From Ga0074139 sp046336825 (GTDB lineage: Bacteria > Bdellovibrionota > Bdellovibrionia > Bdellovibrionales > Bdellovibrionaceae), in NCBI GenBank assembly GCA_046336825.1, contig JBKDFX010000103.1:1-11155 (forward strand): 11,155 bases of DNA, read 5' to 3'. Positions 5,978 through 11,155 of the stretch are shown here, in pieces. Position 1 is the first letter of the stretch; the number at the start of each line of letters is the position of its first letter. The position numbers were made by a program, and so were the translations under genes. Below the pieces are notes generated by a model. The model searched no databases. It was not told where the DNA came from and saw only the letters and a list, made by a program, of their open reading frames with translations.

Positions 5978-7537
5978 ATGATAGCTAAAAAATACATTTA
6001 CACAATCTGCCTAACAATTTTCAGCTTATCTCAATTATCATTTGGCCAAGTTTCAGAAAACCCTCTCATTTCCGGAGAATGGCCAAGCCCTTTTAAAAAT
6101 CAGTTGCAAGCTATTAGTTCGAGTCAAAAAGCTTTGGATGAGACTGAACTTAAACTCCAAGAATTGGTCAAAAAAGAAGAAACATTATTAGAGAGCAAAT
6201 CTGACCTAGAACTCAAAGGTTATTCAGCCCTAGGGTTTTTCAGTGAAATGACTGATCTCATTCAATCTGAATCTTACAACCAAGAGCATATAGATCGACT
6301 TCTTGAGCATACAAATAAGGAAGTGACAAACCGCTTACTCAGCACTTTCGAGGATCTCACCCAAGAGACCTTAGATTTAACTATGGCTCTCGTTTATCAC
6401 GAAACGAGAAAACGAATTGCTGAGGCTCGTATCAAAAATCCAATCGACCTGTTATTTGTTAAAAAGGCCTGGTCAGACATTGAAAAGCTTCGCCTGAAAT
6501 ATTATGCCAACCGGGATCAATTTAAGAAATCCAAAGATACCCGTCGGTCATCGTCATTTAAATCTGCAATCATCAACATGAGAAAATTACACGAGTACTT
6601 AGATTCAACCGAAAGCTTGAATGCACGAAAACAATTCTGGCAGGCTCGATGGGTAGGGATTATTAACAAGTTGAAATTAGCAAAAGCCCTTTGGCCTGAA
6701 ATTAAAACTGTGCTTAAGAATGTTTTTCATGTGCATCAACCCACATTAACAAATAATCCTTTGATCAATTCAGTTAATAAACTTTCTATTCGTGCAGCTG
6801 AGGAGCTAGGCCGAACAGTGGAGATCACGGGCCTTGAGCATTTACCTGACCCAAAAACGATTCCACAAAACGAAGTCTATTTTAGTATTCAAAGTCACCG
6901 AGACGCTTTGATGGATCAAGTCGCTTTAGCCATGATGGGACTGGATCATGCGGCTCCCTTTGCCGCTGTTTCTAACTTTGCACCTCCGTTACCTTTCGTT
7001 AAGGCAAGGATTTTTAAAAATTTAAATGCAAATTTGGGATTTATTGTTGTAGGTGCGGGTGCAGATCCTAAGCCGCTAGAGAAATTCCTTAAATCTTTAG
7101 TTGAGTCAGGTGTTCGTCATTTCATTATTTACCCTGAAGGTCGTTTGCCAGAGGGTTTAGGAGCAATGGCCGGTGTGAGAGAGAACTTTTTCAGCGAAAA
7201 AGGAGTGATTGCTGTCGCTGAAAGATTGGGTTTAAAAGCTCATCTTATCGCAGCCACTTTTATTGATAATGCCGGTTTGTTTGACGGCCCTAGTTTAACC
7301 ACTGAGAGTCGATACCGAGTGGAAATTCACGGTGTTATTCGGGATGAAGTTCGCAGGGCCTTCACTCGTCATGGTGATTCGGCCTTGTCTTGGTTATTGG
7401 ACTATGGACTTATAGAAACCTTGGTGACCAATGAAAAATTAATTTTCGGCCTAGTGAGACCCAGTCAAATCAAGAAAATTGTACTAGAAGAGTACGTTAT
7501 GGGTCGGCGAGCTTGCCGAAGTTCTTTGAGTCTGTAA
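5978..7537 (+). CDS. PlsC-like (LPLAT superfamily) acyltransferase domain protein with N-terminal signal peptide
   Basis: This protein has 519 residues from ATG 5978; a GTG at 5969 would add three residues, and neither start has a strong ribosome binding site. The N-terminus has a Lys-rich start, a hydrophobic stretch and 'LSFGQ', which reads as a cleavable signal peptide (cut about G23). Residues about 40-265 are helical and partly coiled coil, with no domain I recognise. The C-terminal part (about 275-470) matches glycerolipid acyltransferases: 'YFSIQSHRDALMD' (301-313, motif I region), then 'LGFIVVGAG' and 'FIIYPEGRLPEG' (382-393, motif III). Motif I reads H307-x5-D313 rather than the normal H-x4-D. 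Known family members transfer acyl groups from acyl-CoA or acyl-ACP in the cytoplasm to glycerophosphate or lysophosphatidate, so a periplasmic location would be odd. It lies upstream of lipid genes (CTP kinase, pssA), which supports a role in phospholipid metabolism, but the substrate is unknown. Confidence 0.8.
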   Translation: MIAKKYIYTICLTIFSLSQLSFGQVSENPLISGEWPSPFKNQLQAISSSQKALDETELKLQELVKKEETLLESKSDLELKGYSALGFFSEMTDLIQSESYNQEHIDRLLEHTNKEVTNRLLSTFEDLTQETLDLTMALVYHETRKRIAEARIKNPIDLLFVKKAWSDIEKLRLKYYANRDQFKKSKDTRRSSSFKSAIINMRKLHEYLDSTESLNARKQFWQARWVGIINKLKLAKALWPEIKTVLKNVFHVHQPTLTNNPLINSVNKLSIRAAEELGRTVEITGLEHLPDPKTIPQNEVYFSIQSHRDALMDQVALAMMGLDHAAPFAAVSNFAPPLPFVKARIFKNLNANLGFIVVGAGADPKPLEKFLKSLVESGVRHFIIYPEGRLPEGLGAMAGVRENFFSEKGVIAVAERLGLKAHLIAATFIDNAGLFDGPSLTTESRYRVEIHGVIRDEVRRAFTRHGDSALSWLLDYGLIETLVTNEKLIFGLVRPSQIKKIVLEEYVMGRRACRSSLSL

Positions 7538-7630
7538 TTGGTGATTATTTTTGAGAAACTCACCTGTCTCACTTCGAGAATTCCAAAATCAACTTAGGTT
7601 TGTCCTTGGGCTGTCCGATACGTCAATATA

Positions 7631-8089
7631 ATGGCTGTACGTTTGTTAGTTTTCCTAGTGCTAACTTTAACCTTTGTTAATGCAGATGCATTTCGTGATT
7701 ATTACCGTACAGCTGTAGGTAAAAATTCTGTGAGTGACAAGAGAAGTCCCGCTTCTCTGCCAAATCCCTCTGAAGTTGTTCCCAGTTTTGATATGAAAAA
7801 CAGCATGATCGAGATCAATTGTGGAAGAAAGTTAGCCCAAGAAATGCGAGTCAACAGCCCTTGGGCACAAATTAAAGGAAGATATTGTAAACCCTCAAAA
7901 GGTAAAGTGGTGGAAGTGATCAACAAATCCAATGGGTTCACAGCTTCGCTTTTTGAGTTTGGCCAAGAAGTCTACAAAACCGATCTTATACAGCTGAATC
8001 AGGGCGCCAACGAGATACAAATCCGTTCTCTGCTTTCTAATGGCCTGTCTGAGCAGCAAACAATTATCGTTTATAGCTCATCTATATAG
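7631..8089 (+). CDS. Small secreted protein, probable Ig-like beta-sandwich
   Basis: This 152-residue protein starts at ATG 7631. 'MAVRLLVFLVLTLTFVNADA' is a clear signal peptide, with cleavage likely after A20. A flexible Ser/Pro-rich linker follows (about 30-52), then a beta-rich domain with two cysteines, C64 and C86, able to form one disulfide. The stretch 'VVEVINKSNG' (93-102), then 'YKTDLIQLNQGANEIQIRS' (115-133) and 'QTIIVYSS' (143-150), has the strand pattern of bacterial Ig-like domains of the Glucodextran_B type, in which a 'L-x2-G-x-N-x-I' turn is common. No catalytic residues are recognisable, so a binding or structural envelope role is inferred. There is no clear Shine-Dalgarno site, and TATAAT at 7627-7632 overlaps the ATG, so the start is not certain; the signal peptide supports it. 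Confidence 0.75.
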   Translation: MAVRLLVFLVLTLTFVNADAFRDYYRTAVGKNSVSDKRSPASLPNPSEVVPSFDMKNSMIEINCGRKLAQEMRVNSPWAQIKGRYCKPSKGKVVEVINKSNGFTASLFEFGQEVYKTDLIQLNQGANEIQIRSLLSNGLSEQQTIIVYSSSI

Positions 8090-8183
8090 TTGATAACTCT
8101 CATCTTTTATTAACAATAGCGCATTGCGAGATTCTTTTAAAACAGGCTTGCGAAAAGACGTCATCCTTCTGTAGTTTCGTTCC

Positions 8184-8846
8184 ATGTTTCAACCTCTGAC
8201 AGAATGGCGAGTTTTGAAAAATCGTAGTGATCTGCATTTAGCTCGAAAAGTATGGCACCTCACTTCAGTCTTCTCAGTATTTTTATTTTTTCAGTTGGCA
8301 CCAACCTCAGCTTCAGCTTTTGCTCTTTTTATTATCGGCCCCATCGCTGTTGCCATTGATTTTCTGAGACTGCGATCAGAAAAAGTAAATGAGTCCGTGG
8401 TCGCTATCATGGGTCCCATCATGCGCAATCAAGAAGTCAAAGGTTTGGCTGGTACAACCTACTTGATTTCAGGAGTTGCACTGATATTTCTTATTTTTCC
8501 AAAACCGGTTGTAGCCCTTTCGATACTTTTTCTAGCTTTTGCGGATCCCATTGCGAGCTATGTTGGTATTCGTTACGGTCGAGAGCGAATTGTTGGCAAT
8601 AAAACATTACAAGGGTTTTTAGCAGCCTTGCTCGTCTGTTTTATCTTAACCCTTATTTATATTTATGAGCCTGGAATGGGATTAAGTCGAGCTCTAGTCA
8701 TTTCAATTCTAGGTGGGATCATTGGTGCTCTTGCTGAACTCGCTCCCATGGGCAAGCTCGATGACAATTTCACTATGCCAGTGCTTTCTGCTTGTGGTCT
8801 TTATGTTCTCTTTCTGTTGTTTGATATGACAGCTCAGCTGTCTTAA
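8184..8846 (+). CDS. CTP-dependent lipid kinase family protein (dolichol kinase/DGK1/phytol kinase-like)
   Basis: This is a 220-residue polytopic membrane protein with about six hydrophobic segments. It carries the motifs of the SEC59/DGK1/VTE5 family in order: 'ARKVWHLTS' near the N-terminus (20-28), 'GLAGTTYLISG' (87-97), 'FADPIASYVGIRYG' then 'GNKTLQG' (119-144), and 'ALAELAP...DDNFTMP' (182-199). Characterised members use CTP to phosphorylate dolichol, diacylglycerol or phytol. Some bacterial homologues are annotated as phosphatidate cytidylyltransferases by weak similarity, but the motifs here fit the kinase group better. With pssA next, phosphorylation of diacylglycerol to phosphatidate or of an isoprenoid alcohol are both plausible; I cannot choose. 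It begins at ATG 8184 without a clear ribosome binding site. The gap to pssA is 25 nt, consistent with one operon. Confidence 0.8.
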   Translation: MFQPLTEWRVLKNRSDLHLARKVWHLTSVFSVFLFFQLAPTSASAFALFIIGPIAVAIDFLRLRSEKVNESVVAIMGPIMRNQEVKGLAGTTYLISGVALIFLIFPKPVVALSILFLAFADPIASYVGIRYGRERIVGNKTLQGFLAALLVCFILTLIYIYEPGMGLSRALVISILGGIIGALAELAPMGKLDDNFTMPVLSACGLYVLFLLFDMTAQLS

Positions 8847-8871
8847 AAGTTATCCCTAAATTGGAGTGAAA

Positions 8872-9714
8872 ATGTCGAGTACGTCGTCCTATGAAGCCCA
8901 TGAAAATACGGAGCGCCAGGGTCGTAAATTGGCCATGTATATTTATATTCTCCCCAACCTAGTCACGACCTGTAATTTGTTTGCTGGGTTTTATGCCATT
9001 ATTCATGCCCTCCGCGGCGAATATTTGGTGGCCTCCTATGCAATAGTTGTGGCGGCTATTTTTGATCAATTGGATGGTCGCCTCGCGCGGCTCACTCGCT
9101 CAACTTCAAAATTTGGAGCCGAGTATGACTCCATTTGTGATGTGGTCAGTTTTGGAGTTGCCCCCGCCTTACTTTTATTTCAATGGGCATTAGAGCCTTT
9201 CGGTCGTCTCGGTTGGATGGCTTGTTTTCTATTTGTGGCCTGTGGAGCTCTTCGCCTGGCTCGATTTAATGTCCAAGTAAATGTGGTCGAGGGAAATTAC
9301 TTTCAAGGGCTTCCGATTCCCATGGCCGCGGGCATTGTTGCTTCTTCGGTGCTTGCCTTTGGAGATTTAGGTTGGGATGCAAAAGGCAGTCGCCTTCTTC
9401 TTTTCATGACCATTCTACTGGCTATTGTGATGGTTAGTACATTTCGTTATCGAAGCTTTAAAGATTTGGATCTGAAGGAAAGAATGCCATTTCACTACCT
9501 GATTTTAGGTGTGGGTGTTTTGTTTGTAGTCGCTCTTTGGCCTGAGGTTATGTTATTCGTACTTTTTATGGCCTATGCCTCAACGGGCGCAGTCTTTGGA
9601 ATTTTTCGTCTTGGGAAAAATGTTAAAAAAATAAAAAGCAGTGTTTATGCTCCTGCTGCGACCCATGAAAATGATCTCATGGAAGAAATGGATGAAGATG
9701 CCAACAAAACTTAG
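8872..9714 (+). CDS. pssA: CDP-diacylglycerol--serine O-phosphatidyltransferase (phosphatidylserine synthase)
   Basis: This integral-membrane enzyme condenses CDP-diacylglycerol with L-serine to give phosphatidylserine, the precursor of phosphatidylethanolamine. The CDP-alcohol phosphotransferase signature is intact: D65-x2-D68-G69-x2-A72-R73-x8-G82-x3-D86-x3-D90, with all metal and substrate residues present. It is preceded by 'LPNLVTTCNLFAGFYA' (27-42), typical of type II PssA, and followed by 'FNVQVN' and 'YFQGLPIPMAAG', also typical of that family. About seven or eight hydrophobic helices are visible, and the acidic, polar C-terminal tail extends to residue 280. I choose ATG 8872 over GTG 8866 because GGAG (8863-8866) is then a ribosome binding site 5 nt away. 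The 3' end overlaps asd by 23 bp. No phosphatidylserine decarboxylase gene is in the window. Confidence 0.95.
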   Translation: MSSTSSYEAHENTERQGRKLAMYIYILPNLVTTCNLFAGFYAIIHALRGEYLVASYAIVVAAIFDQLDGRLARLTRSTSKFGAEYDSICDVVSFGVAPALLLFQWALEPFGRLGWMACFLFVACGALRLARFNVQVNVVEGNYFQGLPIPMAAGIVASSVLAFGDLGWDAKGSRLLLFMTILLAIVMVSTFRYRSFKDLDLKERMPFHYLILGVGVLFVVALWPEVMLFVLFMAYASTGAVFGIFRLGKNVKKIKSSVYAPAATHENDLMEEMDEDANKT

Positions 9715-10717
9715 AGTCGGAGTCGTCGGTGCAACGGGAATGGTCGGTCAGACCTTCCTCAATCTTATTGATGAACGTCACTTTCCAATAGAAGAATTAC
9801 GTCCTTTTGCAAGTGAAAGCTCCGTCGGCAAAACTGTTACTTGCAATAAAAGAACTTGGGTATCTCAATCACTGAAGCCAGGGTGTTTTGAGGGATTGGA
9901 TGTTGTTTTTATTGCCACTGGAGACGATCTCAGTCGTGAGTGGTCCCCACAAGCTGTCAAATCCGGAGCTTTTGTTGTCGACAATTCGGCCGCATTTAGA
10001 ATGGATCCTAGTTCTTTTCTGGTGGTTCCAGAAATTAATTTAAATTTAGTAAACAAAAAGCAACCTCAGATCATTGCTAATCCTAATTGTACAACCATTC
10101 AGTTGGTGATGGCATTAAAGCCTTTACAGGACCAATTTGGTTTGGAATCAGTTCAAGTGAGTTCCTACCAAGCGGTCAGTGGTGCTGGAGCCCCAGGTTA
10201 CGATGAACTGCTCGAACAAACAGCTGATTTTAAAAATCCCAAACCAACCACTAAGACTTTTCCTCATCCCATTTTATTTAACGCCATACCTCAAATTGGC
10301 TCCTTCAACGAGCAGGGTTTTTCAAGTGAAGAAGTTAAGGTGATGAATGAGACTAAAAAAATTCTTTCACAGCCTGATTTAAAAGTCTCAGCCTTCACTG
10401 TTCGTGTTCCCGTTTTAAATGCTCACTCAGAATCTGTTTGGGTGAGTCTCAAAAAAACTCCTCAAAAACGTGAAGTGGTTCAAGCTCTATCAGCATTTCC
10501 TGGGATCAAAGTTATCGACGATCCTAAAAATTCACAATACCCTTTGGCCCGAGAAGCCTCAGGTAAAGATGAAGTATTTGTGGGTCGTATTCATCAGGAC
10601 TTGGATTTTCCCAACCGCTGGCTGCTTTGGGTGGTCGCAGATAACCTCAAAAAAGGGGCTGCTCTAAATGGTATTCAGATAGCTGAAGGAATTTTTGACA
10701 TTAAGCCCCGCCTATGA
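9692..10717 (+). CDS. asd: Aspartate-semialdehyde dehydrogenase
   Basis: This cytoplasmic enzyme reduces L-4-aspartyl phosphate to L-aspartate-4-semialdehyde with NADPH, the branch point to lysine/diaminopimelate, threonine and methionine. From ATG 9692 it has 341 residues, the usual length. The dinucleotide-binding loop 'GVVGATGMVGQ' is at 10-20. The catalytic cysteine C133 sits in 'NPNCTT', and 'YQAVSGAGAPG' plus 'RVPVLNAHSE' (R238, H245) complete the active site. The start is chosen because GGAAG at 9681-9685 is 6 nt upstream; ATG 9698, two codons later, is the alternative. The open frame extends to 9641, but that extension lies inside pssA and has no family similarity. The overlap with pssA indicates translational coupling in a lipid-gene operon. 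Confidence 0.96.
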   Translation: MKMPTKLRVGVVGATGMVGQTFLNLIDERHFPIEELRPFASESSVGKTVTCNKRTWVSQSLKPGCFEGLDVVFIATGDDLSREWSPQAVKSGAFVVDNSAAFRMDPSSFLVVPEINLNLVNKKQPQIIANPNCTTIQLVMALKPLQDQFGLESVQVSSYQAVSGAGAPGYDELLEQTADFKNPKPTTKTFPHPILFNAIPQIGSFNEQGFSSEEVKVMNETKKILSQPDLKVSAFTVRVPVLNAHSESVWVSLKKTPQKREVVQALSAFPGIKVIDDPKNSQYPLAREASGKDEVFVGRIHQDLDFPNRWLLWVVADNLKKGAALNGIQIAEGIFDIKPRL

Positions 10718-10729
10718 TCGGCTTAAAGA

Positions 10730-11155
10730 GTGGTAAAGCTACTCGGGTTCTTATTAATATTAATTCCAGCCTTTGCGACTGTCACCATAACGGGTGTAAC
10801 TGGAGTCTCTAAGTTTGTTCAAAATATAGATGGCAGTGTCACCATTTACGGTGGAATCCAGGGTGGAAATGTGAGCCCTGCCACCTTCGGCTGTCTTGCC
10901 ACTTCGGGAGCTTGCAACACCTGTGTGGGGAATGTGGCTAGTGGAACTGTAAGTCCGACGACTCAACATCGCCAGATGCCTTGTAATATGACGGGCGTTT
11001 TTAAAGAAACCATCGCCACATTTGCTGGCACTCAAACCACCAATCCTGCCAACGGAAAGTTTCTACTTTGCAATGGAACACAGGAAATCGCCACAACCGT
11101 TGATTTGAGTACGAACTTAGCTGTCAGTTGGTCCGATATTTGTTCAAAATCTGTC
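10730..11155 (+). CDS. N-terminal part of a secreted cysteine-rich protein (3' end outside window)
   Basis: An open frame runs from GTG 10730 to the right edge (142 codons seen), starting 12 nt after the asd stop. An in-frame stop at 10724-10726 leaves this as the first possible start. The N-terminus 'MVKLLGFLLILIPAFA' is a signal peptide, with cleavage likely after A16. The mature part is rich in Thr, Gly, Val and Asn and beta-like, with six cysteines at 55, 62, 65, 85, 114 and 138; C55-x6-C62-x2-C65 is tight enough for a disulfide knot or, less likely, a metal site. A short internal repeat is visible: 'GNVSPAT' (46-52) and 'GTVSPTT' (72-78). I do not recognise the family; the look is of a cell-surface or exported structural protein. 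The ribosome binding site is weak. Opposite-strand openings here are shadows. Confidence 0.8.
   Translation, partial: MVKLLGFLLILIPAFATVTITGVTGVSKFVQNIDGSVTIYGGIQGGNVSPATFGCLATSGACNTCVGNVASGTVSPTTQHRQMPCNMTGVFKETIATFAGTQTTNPANGKFLLCNGTQEIATTVDLSTNLAVSWSDICSKSV

Noticed and set aside
7503..7519. Possible terminator stem TCGGC/GCCGA near the acyltransferase end
   Set aside because: The stem is only 5 bp, lies inside the coding region, and has no run of T after it.
8090..8183. Promoter upstream of the CTP kinase gene
   Set aside because: TTGATA at 8090-8095 has no acceptable -10 at 16-18 bp, so it cannot be supported.
9641..9691. Longer asd start
   Set aside because: The extra 17 residues lie wholly inside pssA in another frame and do not resemble the family N-terminus.
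10714..10812. 32-codon ORF starting ATGA at the asd stop
   Set aside because: It has an arbitrary polar composition and stops quickly, while the overlapping GTG 10730 frame gives a clear signal peptide and runs on to the edge.
10760..11035. 91-residue minus-strand ORF
   Set aside because: It is a shadow of the secreted cysteine-rich plus-strand gene, with no ribosome binding site or recognisable motif.

Overview
The window reads as a chromosomal segment of a Gram-negative bacterium. It carries a lipoprotein signal peptide, an ExbB/ExbD-type inner-membrane motor pair, several Sec signal peptides and bacterial phospholipid genes. The AT-leaning composition, the pairing of a coiled-coil/TPR protein with a PP2C-fold protein, and the many short secreted proteins without obvious relatives resemble Bdellovibrionota or the former deltaproteobacteria. 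That placement is inference; there is no rRNA or other firm taxonomic marker here. No tRNA, rRNA, CRISPR array, transposase or phage gene was found.

Left part (1-3217). A coiled-coil/TPR-like protein is cut by the left edge. Its stop codon shares one base with the GTG of a PP2C-fold protein that has lost its metal-binding aspartates, so it is probably a pseudophosphatase. Converging on this pair, with a 39-bp tail-to-tail overlap, is a long minus-strand lipoprotein with a sulfatase/alkaline-phosphatase-superfamily fold whose active-site residues are also degenerate.

Middle (3218-5968). A divergent intergenic region holds a good sigma-70-like promoter and a strong Shine-Dalgarno site for an exbB-exbD two-gene operon without an adjacent tonB. 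Downstream lies a clearly more AT-rich segment. It contains a 12-bp imperfect inverted repeat and two orphan secreted proteins, the second with four cysteines in its mature part.

Right part (5978-11155). A lipid-centred plus-strand run begins with a PlsC-like acyltransferase that unexpectedly carries a signal peptide, a long helical N-terminal half and an H-x5-D motif instead of H-x4-D. It is followed by a small secreted probable beta-sandwich protein, a CTP-dependent lipid kinase of the dolichol/phytol/DGK1 family, phosphatidylserine synthase (pssA), and aspartate-semialdehyde dehydrogenase (asd) overlapping the end of pssA. The right edge cuts a secreted cysteine-rich protein starting 12 nt after asd. 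The acyltransferase, CTP kinase and PssA could together feed phosphatidate and CDP-diacylglycerol metabolism. Asd supplies lysine/diaminopimelate, threonine and methionine precursors and seems to be in the operon by co-transcription rather than by shared pathway.
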